NCBI GenBank assembly: GCA_023079485.1
Contig: CM041092.1
Coordinates: 15,017,127 to 15,081,126 of the forward strand
Direction: 5' to 3'
Origin: Archilochus colubris
Lineage: Eukaryota; Chordata; Aves; Apodiformes; Trochilidae
DNA length: 64,000 bases
Each line of letters opens with the position of its first letter. Positions within the stretch are counted from its first letter, which is position 1. This document shows, in pieces, positions 44,076 to 56,482 of this stretch. The notes beneath the pieces were generated by a model. It was given only the letters and a program-made list of their open reading frames with translations, had not been told where the DNA came from and did no database searches. The position numbers and the translations under genes are program-made.

Positions 44076-47000
44076 AATCATGTTAATCTTCCTGTAAAAT
44101 GTCATTTCTGTCTTGCTTTAGTGTATTTATTATAACTATAGAGACAGTAGCAGCATCCAGTACTTGAGTGGTCTTTGTTACTGATGAAGCCATTAAAAGC
44201 CAGTTCCCTTCCAGTTAATTGCATGCTTTGTTGCTTAAATGTGCTGAGGTGAATCAGAGGAGAGCTGGAAGAAGCCTGGTGCATCTTGAGTTGTCCTTCA
44301 TGATTGTGCCTTAAGGAATAGAGTAGAGCTCCATGAGTGGAGGTATGGACTGAAATAGGGGGGGAGGAGAGAACATGGAAAATATCACTGCCTCTTCCTA
44401 TTTGCTGCTGGAGAGAGCTCAGAAGAGTAGGGGCTGTACTGCAGGATGAAGAGGATGAAAGAGCACTGTGACTGCCATGGGGGGCAGGGGTTGGAATGGT
44501 ACAAGAGCAGCAGCTGCCATCTCTTACTGTCTTGATAATTTTCCAGCCCCAGCTATGGGCAATAGGTGTGGTGGAGTTCTGTTGTGTGCAGATCTTGAGG
44601 TCAGTCCACCTGAATGCACTCTGGCTTGCACCTCTGGGATTTCCTAGGGCTGGTGGCAGGCTCCCATGTCTGTACGTTGAAGTTCCTAATCTACTAAAGC
44701 CAATAAATTCTGATGTTGAACAACTGGAACACTCAGTCTTGAAGGAGAAGCTGATGTTTGAATTAATAATTTCCGAGTCACCCCTGATTGAGGTCAGAAA
44801 ATAGGAGTCTTGGTAATAATTTGTGGCTGCTGCAGGAAAAATAGTAAGCAGGTTTACATAGTGGTTGCTTTTTCTTGCTCCAGCTTAAGCTTCCAATGGA
44901 TTTTGGTAGTGATGAGCTATGGTAATTGTCAGTAATGAGCCTGACATGTTTGAAAGCTAGATCCAGAACTGGACCTAAGCAGGATCTTTTTTTCTAGATG
45001 TAAAACACCTGTGGCCCAGAAGTCCCCAGACTTGTTTCCTGAACTATTTTTTTCAATTAAGTGCTGCAAACTTCTCTTACTGAAGTAAGTGCATGTATTC
45101 AGGTATCCAGTGTAATTCATACCAACGTGCATATGGTGCACATGACCTCCCAGCAGTGATGAGGTCATTCCCTGGGACTTGTGTTCCACCTTCTGTGAGA
45201 GAGATGATGCACATTCATCTATGCACATACCTTGTTCAGCAGGGGAAAGCTGTGTGACAGACTTGAGGTGGCAATGGGTGGCTCTCCTTAGCAGTAGTTT
45301 TTGAGAATGTTGAAAAAAACCACCATCATGGCTTTCTGCACACATTTGTGTGGGCAGGATTACGAGCAAGCCCATGGCTTCAAGAAACTGCTCTCTCACT
45401 TTTGCTGCTACTTTTCTTCCGTGACCACAGCAGTGCTCTCTAGGTACAGACTTCCCAGCTTGGTCAGGCTGGCTGCCCTGAGCTCTGCTATTGCTGGTCC
45501 CAGATTTCTTTGGATGCCATCTCCAGACTGCCTTGAATTTTCAGGTAGGATGTTCCTGCTCCCTTGGGGGTGGTTGTCTGCTGATGAGTGGATAGCTGGA
45601 ACAGTTCCAGGAGACAGTGTTTCTCCTGTTGGCTTCTGCTTCACCTGAAGGTAGGGTGGAAGCTGCTTGGGATTGGCTTCTGCTGTGGGGATGTCACTGC
45701 TGTCTGAAGAACAGCTGCTGCCTGTCTCAGTGAGTTTATAAAGGTGCTGCCCCAGACTTTGGGTTACCTTCCTGCACAGGTTTATGAAGTGTGGTCCAGG
45801 AACTACTTTGTTAGGGAACCCTTTAACAAGAAGGAAGTGCTGGGGAGCTTGCATTGATTGGATGTCCAGAAACAGCTCTGTCCTGCTTGGACCTCCAGGA
45901 AAAGGGGTGAAGTGGATGGGGGGGATCTATTCCAATTGCCAGCTTGTGTGGAGGTGAGAGAGCTCAGGAGGTATTGGCTACATGTGTGCATTGCCTTAAG
46001 AGAGTGCTTTGGAGAAGGTTTCAGAGCAAGGATGGCAGATACTAAGCTAAAAAAAAAAAAGTTTCCATTATACTGCAGATTTCTTACTATAAAATGTGAG
46101 GCCTTTAGTTGGGAAATTGTGATGGAAGCACATGAGTACTGATGACTGCCTGCTGCTCCATCATGTGACAGCCTTTGTTGGTAAGACTCGATGTGTTTGC
46201 GGGGTTTCTGTGGTGCTGTGGTTGTACTGTACTGCCTCTAGAATGGGCTCTGGGGGCCGTGGGTTGCTCTGCAGTGGTCAGAGTTTCCACTGGGAGGCAC
46301 TGTGTGGTCAGTCGAGGCAGGGGAGACCTGACAGCTTGGAAAGAGCACCTCAACTTCCCGAGCAGTCGATTTGGTGAGAGGTGGGACTGCTGTTTTCAGT
46401 AAAGCTGTAGAAGACGTCCAAAACTCCAGCACCATCTGCATGAGGTGTTTTACTGGAGCAAAACTTCACAGGGATGTGCCGTGATATGAGAGCCATGATT
46501 GTGGTTCATGTGCCTCAGGAAGGTCACTGCTCTGCCTCTCATCTGAGAGAAATGGGCCGCTCAGTCTGTGGAATAGCTGCAGATGTGCCCTGCTTAAATA
46601 GGTCTTGCTCTCTTCCGGAATTCCTGAACTGCTAAAATCAAATCTAAATGGTAAGCTGGTGAGTATGCTTCTGGTAAATTTGGATTTACCTGCTCTCTTG
46701 ATGGCTGGTAGCTGCCTGTGACAGCTGCCCTGTGGAGGTGTGTATTACCAGCTCTTGCTGCTTGGGAAATGAGGGCCCTTCACAAGCAGGATAGCATTGC
46801 TTTGTGCTTTGCTTTTTGTTCCTTGGGTCATATTTGCATGTACCTCTCCCCTCCCAGATCTGGATGCTGAGATATAGCTGCATGCCTCTCTAATTTCTTC
46901 ATTAATGCAGAGGTCCTAATTAAAGTATGAGCTTCTAACTAAAGAAGAACTGATCAACTGCTGTGAAGTAGCCCCTCATTAACAGGTGGTGAGCCTATGT

Positions 47001-50000
47001 GTTTACTATGTTGGTATCCCAGGGTGATTGTCCAGCTATCTTAGCTGAGGTGACTTCTGTTCCTGCCGAGAAAGTTATTGATTCCCTTTGAGATCAGTAT
47101 TTGCATAGGGCAGAAGATGGGCAGGGGGAAATAGGAAGAGAAGATAAGGATGTGGGATGATTCTTATTTTGATCTGGACTTATTTTGATCTGCACCCCCA
47201 CTTGGGCCACACCAGCTCCAAGGCTGCTCGTTTTCTTCCAGGAGCGCCGTGGTACCCTGGTCTGCTCCTGAGCAGGGGCTTTTTGTGGTGCTGAACGTTC
47301 AGGGCTGCCTGTTTGGGCACGTTTCCTCCAAGTGAGAGCAGGAAGGAAGGAGAAGAGGGCAGTGGGAGCTGAGGGATGCTGTGGTCGGAGCGCTGTCAGG
47401 TGGCAATGCTGCGAGCGGCCAGCGGGCGACACTGCAGCTCCGCTGCTCGGTGCTGCATGGGTGCTCCTTGGCGCTGTCTGCCCAGGTTCCCTTCCCACCC
47501 AGGAGCAAGGCTCTGCTCACCTGTAGCTGCTTAGCTCACGCTTTCGCCCTAAAATAGACCGTGACAGTGATTTTAATTAAACAGGAGTCTGTTCTAAAAG
47601 AGATCAGGAGGTAGAAATAGGAACTGGGAGGTTAGAGATGGGGGTTTTTATTATTACCTGTCACCTCTAACAGAGCTGATTTTGTGTCATTGCTCTGCCC
47701 AGACTCTGTATTTATCCTAGGAGAATTTGTTACATCAACAAGTATGTGATTTGACCAGGTGTGACCCTCAAAATTTGTTGTTTCCTTTGGGAATCCAAGA
47801 GTAAAACCAGGAACTCTTAGCAATTTTATTTTAGCAATATTAATTTTTTTTCCAGGATTGAGGAAATAATCCAAGGGAATGGTGGTTGTAACTTTAGTGG
47901 TGGTTCAGGTTCAGACAGGTGTTCAGGAGCCCAAAAGAACTTGGAAAACAAAGATTAAGAGAACTTGAGCCAACTGCCCTCATTCTGATTTTGCCCTTAG
48001 GCATTTATCTGTTTCCAAAAGAAAAAAGTTTCCTTGGCTTTACCCTATTGTACTTCTGCTCCCTCCTGCTCCCTTACATCCTGTTTGGTCTATAGCAGAT
48101 CATAATACTAAGCCCTGGGGGGAATGTGTTTATTAAGCCACATGTTGGAGTTTAGAGCTCATGGGGATGAAAAACCTCAGACATGGGCATTTGATTGTCC
48201 CTTCTGTGCATCCCAAGTTAAGGGAGGTGTGAACTCAGCCCAAGGTACTCCCATTTGACTTTGTGTCTTGGGGATCTGACTACAATAGAGCCTAATGTGA
48301 TGGGCACCACACTTTAAGGAGCATATCCCAGTGTGATGTCTTAACTCCCATGGACAATATATGTCTTGGCCTTAGTGTAGGGTTAGCTGCCTTCATCCTC
48401 CTTCATCCAATGGAAGCCCTTTGGCTTCCCATGTGCCTTCATGCTTCTTCCTGCATGCTGCTTCCCAGAGAGAAACAAGTGACCAATGCAGGTGAGTTAC
48501 CTTCCTGAGGTAGATATACCCTGTCCTGAAAAATTTTCCAGATCTTTCTGTAAGGAGAAAGGAGTCTTAGTGATGAAGTTTATTGCCAGCTTTGCATCTC
48601 AGAAAGAATTAGCCAGGATGGGGTTTGCTTTGACTTACAGCACTTTAACAGGCTGCAAGTCACTGTATGATTTTGCATAATCCTCTCAGCTTGCTGCTCA
48701 TCTTGCCTGTTCAGCGGCTCCCATTGGGAAAACAGCATTGCAGAGCTGGTGGTCCAGCTCCCATGAAAGAAGCAGACAGGTAACACCACTCTGCTCTGGC
48801 AATGCAGCATGGCTCACAGGCTGGGTTTTTTTTGAGAAATTATTCCTCAAAGGATACTATGAAGTGATAAGAAGTGGCATGAGACTGTATTTCCAGTGGC
48901 TTAGGGTGACAGAGAATCACATGCTTGAAACCATCCCCAGTCCACTGGAGGTGGGCAGCTGCCATCAGTAACATATCCTTCCTCTGAGTATTTGACCCTT
49001 TGTCGATGTCTCTTGAGGCTTGGAGTGTGGTGGAGTTGTGGATGTGCTTCAGGTGCCCTTATTAGATGCCTGGATGCATTTTGAAAATGGCTGCTAACAG
49101 AATGTCTGATTGCTATTCCACATATTCAAAATGTGTTTTTTTTTTTCTTCTCTTGACAAGGCTTTGGCATGCCTTGGATTGCTAAATATACTTTCTTCTT
49201 GCAAATTCTTGGCAGGAATCTGTGTAAGGAATCATGCCAAGCAGTCTCTTCAAATGTTAACAAGCTCATTGGTGTGGCTTTCCCAGCAGAGGGTTTGTGC
49301 TTTTTAAAATTTTTTTCCCACCCCCCTTCCCAAAAAACCCAACCCTTCTTTCTGTTGTATTTCTCTGAGCATATGAACTATGGCAGCTCTGCAAAAAAAA
49401 TTTTTTTCTAACCAGAGCTGAAAAAAGTGCTTGTTTGGTGTTCAGGAGTTTGCTGCCATAACCCTACTCGGCCTCCTGGAGCTCCTGTTGAGTTGGAATT
49501 TTGGGGCATGGGATGTTTCTAGAAAACCTATCCATTTCCCATTCTCCCTTGCTCAGTTTTGCTTTTTCTTCTGTTTTTAGCAAGCCAGACTCTGAACTTG
49601 CATGGCAATCACAGATTCCATGTCTATCTTTCAATAGTCTGTTAGCAAGTGAATGAGGCTGTCCTGCTCTCCTTTTGTTTCCCCTGATGTAGAAGCAGCC
49701 CTGGAGGTGGTGCCTCCAGCCAGGCAGGAACTCCAGGTCAGAGCTTCAGGCCCAGGCTGCCTCTACCCCAGGCAAAGGGCAGTGCTGCTCTGGTCTCTTA
49801 AACCACCAAAGCAAGGAAAGGTGGGGAGAAGCCAGTGCAGCATTTCAGAAGCCCCAAAGCTTCCTTAAAACAAACCTTCTCCTAGGGCTCTGGCATCCAT
49901 CGATACATCAGGCTACAAACTTCCCTTTTGCTCCATCAGAGCCAATCTTGCTTAAGCATTTGTAGAGCTGAAGGGCTGTCTTTCCCTTGACCTTTGTCCA

Positions 50001-52159
50001 TATCTTGTTTTTTCACTTGTCCTCTTTTACCTCCTGACCCAGAGCAGGTACAGCATTGCTGTGGGACTGAGCATCCTGGTGCACAGCCAGAGGAGGAGTA
50101 TGGTCATCCCTGTGGGCTGTAGGTCTGGGGGCTTTACTGGCAGCACACCTATGCCTAATCTCCAAGGAGGAAAAAAATGGGTTGGAGCTGCCTTCATCAA
50201 CATGGCCACTGCTGCCCCTTGCTCTTGTGGCAGCAGAGGAAGAGCTGGCTGGGGTTCTTTATTTTTGAGCAATTACAAGCACAATATTGTGAGGGCTGGG
50301 GCTTTGGGCTGCCCTTTTATAACAAGAATTCTGTAAAAGATTCCTGCTCTGCCTCAGGCATCCTCTCCTGGTCTTCGGTCAGGAGCGTGGTGGACACACC
50401 TTGGGAGCACAAATTTGTGTTTGGGACATTGTATCCTCTTCCTGCTCTCAGAGTCCCTTGTGGAAAAAACTCATCAAGAGGGGTGGGGGTCGATGTGGGG
50501 AAGCTGCTGCAGAGGAAACAGAGTTGTGGGGCCACAGAGCCTGTGTTCATCATGCTACAGCCCGGGATGAGCAGAGGGTTGGAAAGCTAAGGGTAGCCCT
50601 TGACACAGAGAGATGATACTCGAGACAATTGGAAAAGTATCCAGATCATGTGATGTCTCATTGTTTTCACTGCTTTTCCACTAAGAGGCTTATTGTTCAC
50701 GTTCTCTGCTTTAAAAGTTGTGTCTTTGGCCTTGAAATAGGCCCATTAACCTGGAGAGTGGGCCCTCATAGATCTTGCAGCTCTCCTATTAATGATGACT
50801 GGGGGTTTTTTTGTGTGCTGTTCACAAAACCAGGATATTTTCATCTTTGATTCAGTGGGCTTTTCCAAAGGGACCTGTTCACATCAGGGAATATTTATTT
50901 ATAACTCAGGAGTCTGATTTAGGAATTTGCTCTGTGACTCCCCTCCATTTCTTTGATTAAATCTCATATTATGAGGAACATTTTGTTCTGCAGTCTTTGC
51001 CCACCCTGAGACAAGTGTCCTGTAAGTTGCTGCTTTGCTTTCTCCTTCAGGCAGTTCTGGAGTGGCTCCAGTTCTTTGAAAGTGTGCAAAGAGGACCAAA
51101 TTCCTCCAAATAAGTATTTCATGGCAGATGCTAAGAGCTGGACCAAGAGGACATTTGAGTTTTTTTTTCACTGATTGTAGTTCTTTCAAGTCGCCACCTA
51201 CGACTGCACCTCACGTTTGAAGGGAGAAAGTGTGATGTGCAGAACACCACTGTCTGCAATATTCCAGCTGTGAGGCCAAAGTGATTGCTTGAAGGTAAGA
51301 TGTATCCTGCTGTCTATCAGTCATCTGTTTCCATTCAAGCTGCTGGATTTAAAGCTATTTTTAATCTCAAATCCAATCCATTTCAGTAAAGGGCAAATCT
51401 GTAAAGGGAACACTAAAAAATGCAGAATAGACCCAAGACATGCAAGGGAAGAATGGGAAAAAATAAACAATCTAGGCATTAAACAGCTAATTTTTAACCT
51501 TAGTCAGCTAAAGTTGTATTATTCTTTTTTGCATGAAAAATAAGAAATAAATTAATGAAACTTCTTGTATCAAGCAGAAGTGGCTATTCCAAAGTAGGTC
51601 CACAAAAATATATGCCATGATAATCCTTATGAACTTCAGAGGAACACTATGCTGGTATAGTCAAAGGAGAAGTTAGAAGATCAACAATCAGATATGGAAG
51701 ACTAAATAAATTAGTTTGTGATCTGAGCCCACCAGCAGCCTGACCATTGCCAAGAGCTTTGGTTTGGATTATTATTACTGAATCAGATTTTAGCAGCTTA
51801 AGACAGTGATGGTTTTTACAACATGGACCTTAAACATTGATAAGTCATTTCACATTGCTCACTTGTAGAATCCAAGCTGGCAGGCATGGTGATAGAACTG
51901 CCTGTTGCATTACTTCTGTTTCCAAATGGTGAGGGTCAGTGATCAGAGTGGCTGTGCATGGGTATTAAGTTACTTCATTTGGGCAGTGTACTGTCAAACC
52001 CTTAACAACTACTTTCCTCTTGTTTGTTTAGTTTTTTTTTTATGGTGTATTATCACTTTACATGCACCCTCATGGAAGATGCATGGAATATCTTCTTTCT
52101 TTGCCCACAGAGGGTCCTGCAAGCTGCTTTTTAACTGTTTTTCACCTGAAGGATGGAGA
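44076..52159. other. Intergenic DNA right of RPL37A, no gene seen
   Basis: 8 kb with moderate GC and no exon series, RNA gene or clear transposon. The longest open frame (- strand, 45408-45854, 148 codons, open to about 45895) has no recognised domain and a second, out-of-frame one follows at 44929-45399. A run of 11-12 A lies near 46051. I cannot assign a function to any part. Confidence 0.5.
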
Positions 52160-52800
52160 TCATAGAGTCTTAGAATGGTTTGTGTTGGAAGGGACCTTAA
52201 AGCTCATCTAGTTCCACCCCAGTGCCATGGGCAGGGACAGCTCCCACTAGATCAGGTTGCTCAGAGCCCCATCCAACCTGGCTTTGAACACTTCCAGAGA
52301 GGGGGCAACCACAGCTTCTCTGGGCAACCAGTGCCAGTGTCTCACCATCTCACAGTAAAGAATTTCTTCCTAAGATTTAATTAAACCTGCCTTCTTTCAG
52401 TTTGAAGCTGTTACCCCTTTTCCTACCTCACTACATGCCTTTGTAAAAAGCCTGCCTGTAGGTACTGGAAGAGCACTATAAGGTCTCCCTCGAGCTGCCT
52501 TTTCTTTAGGCTGAACAATGTGAAGTCTCTGAGCCTGCATTCTTAGGTGACTGCTCCAGCCTTCTAATCACCTTCATAGCCCTCCTCTGGACTTGTTCCA
52601 ACAAGCTGATGTTGTTCTTCTGTTGGAAAGCCCAGAACTGGACGCAGTACTCCTGGTGGAGCATGAGTGAGCATGAGCATGACAGCAGAGTAGAGGGGGA
52701 GAATCACCTCCTTTGACCTGCTGGTTACACTTCTTTTGATCTTTCTGTGGTGACCCTTGCCTTTCAGAATACATTTTAGGAGCACGCCCTGCCACCACTA
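52160..52800 (-). mobile_element. CR1 LINE 3' fragment, inverted, the longest copy in the window
   Basis: Starts ATCATAGAGTCTTAGAATGG, TTGGAAGGGACCTTAAAGCT; then AGTGCCATGGGCAGGGACAG and CCCCATCCAACCTGGCTTTG, and further left-to-right CCTCCTCTGGACTTGTTCCA. This order is CR1 from its 3' end back into the reverse-transcriptase ORF. About 640 bases, 5' truncated, with stops; inactive. Confidence 0.95.
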
Positions 52801-53330
52801 CAGAAAGATCATACCTTTGTCAAAGGGAGAACTTGCCATCACTTTCAGAAAAAGAGAATAAATGAGAGAGATTCTGGTTTGTGGTCTTGCTCTAATTCTG
52901 CTACATTTTTAACATTCAGAAGCCAACAAAGATGAAAGACTCCTGGTCAACCTTTCTATTCCCTTGGAAAAAAAAAAGTGCAAAGACTTGATAAATATTT
53001 TGCATTAATAAATTCCATTTGTCTTGTAAAACAAAGTTTGCCAACTACCCAAGCAGGGAAAATATTTTACATAACTCTGAGTGCAATGTCTAAAAGGTTG
53101 CTATGAGCCTGGTTTGAACAACTCTTTCCACAACTCAGAATGTGAAGGAATGCTAAGCTTCACCCATGCTAGGGCCAAGCTTGCTGTGTGTGTTTTTCTG
53201 CTGGCTGGCTGGTTGGTGTTATTGCAGTGGATGTGGCAGTCTGTCTGCCTTCTGGTGAGTGGAGTCCAGCAGGTGAGAGATGGGCCATGGAAAAAAGAGA
53301 AGGAGGCACGAATGTGGCCCAAAAGCTCTT

Positions 53331-53490
53331 TGTGAACCCAAATCACTGTTCCTCGCTGTGCTGTGAGAACATTGCTATAAAAGGCAGGAAAAGCACAGCT
53401 GTCTACTATTTATTGTTTTGTTACTAATTTTTAAGGGCGATGGTGATTAACCAGTGGAGCAGATTCCCCAGGGATATTTCTTGGTCTGGA
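53331..53490 (+). repeat. Copy 1 of a 160-bp dispersed repeat, probably old CR1/L3-type
   Basis: Runs TGTGAACCCAAATCACTGTT ... TTGCTATAAAAGGCAGGAAA ... CAGATTCCCCAGGGATATTT. Most positions match copy 2 at 54350-54509. The phrase GTGATTAACCAGTGGAGCAG resembles the GTAATTAACCATTGGAACAA of CR1-related LINEs near the ORF end. Confidence 0.7.
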
Positions 53491-54349
53491 CTACTGACAC
53501 TTTCTGATTCTCAGGACAAGGACCCCAGTACAGGGTCTGTCTGATGGTTTCTATCATTCTGCTCTGGTTTTGCATCAAGTTGCAGAGAGGCAGCGTGTAG
53601 GGGAGCTGAAAAAGGATTTTCTTGCCCCTTGCCAGCCCACACCCTTGATCTTGGGTAGCTTTTCCCAGAATAGAGAAATATGAACTGCTGTGGGTGGTAG
53701 AAGGAGGGGGACACTCAAGCCTGAGATAAGCAGGGTGTAGCTAAGGTCTATTGTCAAATGACAGTCTGAGGACCCCTCAGGGTTTGGCACTTGGAGAATT
53801 CCAAGCCAAGCATGCTCTTTTGTAGGACACATGTCCTCACAGCTGACCCACCTCCCTACAGCCTTCCCATCAGGCCTCTCACAGTCTTTTCCTACGTTAT
53901 CAGCTTGGCTTGCAGGAGCTGGGGTTTTTTCTTTGCTCAGTTTCTTGAGCAGTTTTCAGTCCATCTCCTCATCATGTTTTCCTACTCCCTTGAAGATGAG
54001 CTGGCTGTAGCTTTTTACATGCTTATGCTTCTCCTTGAGCCTCCCTTTGCCCTGGGCCATCAGCCAGGCTCTCTTGGAGGGCAGAAGCCAACCAAAGGCT
54101 CCTAAATTTCTGTCAGTGCCAAGACAAACCAATGCAAAGTGAAATACAGAGCAAATTAAGGGTGCAAAAACTCTGGGTGCATGAGAACTGTCTGAAGCTC
54201 TGCTTCTACAGGCATTGAATCCCCCAGCCCTGCTGCCTGGGATACACGTGCCAGGGAGATATGCCACATGGGAAGCAACCATTCTTTCTTGGGAAAGCAT
54301 CTGAAACAGTTGTCTAAGGATTTATCCTGAGCCGGGGTGAAAATGTATT

Positions 54350-54509
54350 TGTGAATCCCAAACAATGTCTCTTGTGGAGCTGTGGGAATGTTGCTATAAA
54401 AGGCAAGAAAGGCCCAGCTGTCTATGATTATTGTGATGTTGTTGATTTTTAACAATGAGGGTAATTAGCCATTGGAACAGATTCCCCCTGGGATGTTTGT
54501 TGGTCTTGA
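54350..54509 (+). repeat. Copy 2 of the 160-bp dispersed repeat
   Basis: TGTGAATCCCAAACAATGTC ... TTGCTATAAAAGGCAAGAAA ... AGGGTAATTAGCCATTGGAA ... CAGATTCCCCCTGGGATGTT. Same order and orientation as copy 1, 1019 bases to its right. Flanks outside the 160 bases do not match. Confidence 0.7.
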
Positions 54510-55214
54510 GAATTTAAACTATGAGGTCCTCTGAGCAAAGATGTGTCTAGGACAAAGTGTGCATACAGCACCGAGAACCACAGTGCCTTCAGCCACAGCT
54601 TGTGCAAACCAACTTCTAGTTGTGCTGCAGCCGTCTGGGAGGACGCGTGTGGGCAGACACCCTGTCTCAGCAGAGGGGTGTCATCTCCCACACGGGCAAC
54701 AGTAAGTCTTAGGAAAACCTGGAGAGCTAGATAGCCCTGAGAGCCTGAAGTCTTTCTCAATTTCATAAGATTGGTATTTTACAGCAGAATGTCTTCAGTC
54801 AGACTATTTCTGGCTGGTCCCTAGCTAAGAACAATTAGTATTTGTTTTAACTCTGATTGAGGCTCTTAGGAAAGAGTTTCAACAGCTGAAGGATCAGACC
54901 TTGGTCACCAAGGGTGGGGTTTTTTTTCTCCCCCCCCTCAAGAGACTGTGCAAGTGCCTTCTCTTTTAGGAATCAGTTCTGGAACAGCTGGAGACATTAC
55001 ACTAAAATATATCTCTGGACAGAAAAGCAATACCAAGCCTGTCCACTGATTTTTGTAATGTAGGACACTGCTCCCTTTGCTCTGTGTGCAGTCATGCACA
55101 GACTTCTTGGCATCTAATTAATAATTTGCAATTAAGCAGTGGCTCCTTCCTTGCATCATTTCAACACAGTTGCCAAGTGGAAAATTGAAAAGCAAGAGAG
55201 CCAAAGAAACAATG

Positions 55215-55236
55215 ACAACAACAACAACAACAACAG
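55215..55236. repeat. (ACA)n microsatellite
   Basis: Seven ACA units. Confidence 0.9.
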
Positions 55237-56329
55237 CCAGGGTTTAAAGCTCTAGGAAATTTCTCTTCATGAGGTCAAAATTTCTTGTGCATTTAAGGGC
55301 TGGGCTGTTGGCTGGCAGGTGCCTGTAGTTAACCTGGCAAGGCCCTTTTGTTTCAAAGCCCTCTGCTCCTCAAGCTCCTTCTGTTTGACTGGAGTTTCTC
55401 AGTCCTAAAATGTGCATGTGTTTGAGGAGGGGGAGGATGTGGGGAGAATTCAGGATGAGGGCAGGTTGAAGAGAGGTCAAATGAAGTTTTTTTCTTGTGG
55501 CTGGAGAGATAACAAATGCTTTGCTGGGTGGAGGCAGCAGGGAAGGGTGGTAAAGCTGCGCTGAGCTCCCACACTTTCCAGCCACAGGGCTGGAAAGAAA
55601 ATGGGGTGACACAGGGAAGGGATTTGCAGAACAAGAGAGGGCTTATAACCAAGGTAGGCCTGGTGCTAACTTTTCTGGATTTTGAGGGACACACCACGAG
55701 CCACTCCTCCCAGTCTGCTGGTCAACAGATAGACTGTGTGTAGCCTGTTCATGGCACTAAAGAACTTTCCTCTGGTTGGAGGGTTTTTTAGGGCAGCCCT
55801 GTTAGAAAACAGTAACAGTAACATCTTGAGAGTTAGGTTATGCTGCTAGCCCTAGGGAAGAGCTAGGGCATGCAGCATTGTTGGCACAGGAAGAAGTACC
55901 ACAGCTATCAACAGCTGAACTGAACACTTGGGGGTTTTGTGCTTCATGCTCAAGGTTGTCAGAGACAGGAGGAGAAGAGGCCCAAGGGAATACTGGTGTG
56001 CAGAGCATTTCATGAGCCTTTTCTACTTTGCCTGCCTTTTCTGTCTTCTCTCCAAGGAGGAAGCCTGTGGATGCACGTGATTTGAACTCTTCCCATTTAC
56101 AGTCACAGCAGTCTTCATGAGGTTGGCAGCTCCAGGATTTGTGTGGCTGGAGAATCTCTGTGGGAGGTAGGCATAAAAAAATCAGAAGTCTCAAAAACAT
56201 GACCTTTGAGCAGGCTGAAAGATATGAAGAAGGAAAGGCTTTTTGAAAACATTTTTTTAACTACAAAAAAGATTTTGCTGTTAGGTGAAAGAGTCTCATT
56301 GGTTCCCTGTATCTATGGCAGACCTGACA

Positions 56330-56482
56330 AGTGATGGTTGAAACTGCAGCAAGAGAAACACAGGTTAGATGTTGATGGCCCAACATCTGGCCAAGTAGAT
56401 CTGATTAACCTTATTTTGAGTCAGGGTTGGAGCAGAGACCTCTAGAGGTCTGTCCTAGCTTCAAAATTCTACAGTTCTATGG
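56330..56482 (+). mobile_element. CR1 LINE 3' end, sense, diverged
   Basis: TTGAAACTGCAGCAAGAGAA then CACAGGTTAGATGTT, AGACCTCTAGAGGTCTGTCC and a degraded tail ATTCTACAGTTCTATGG follow the CR1 3' end order. More diverged than the copy at 52160-52800. Confidence 0.7.

Larger units (their letters stand above)
52801..56329. other. Intergenic DNA, no gene seen
   Basis: Contains two related segments (53331-53490 and 54350-54509) and an ACA microsatellite (55215-55236). A C-rich run is at about 54930-54938. No coding exon is recognised. Confidence 0.55.

Noticed and set aside
44929..45399. 156-codon - strand frame as part of the 45408-45854 frame
   Set aside because: It is in a different frame, starts with a non-ATG codon, and has no recognised domain.
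52384..52800. Small open frames as genes near 52560-52798
   Set aside because: They lie inside the inverted CR1 element and come from its sequence.
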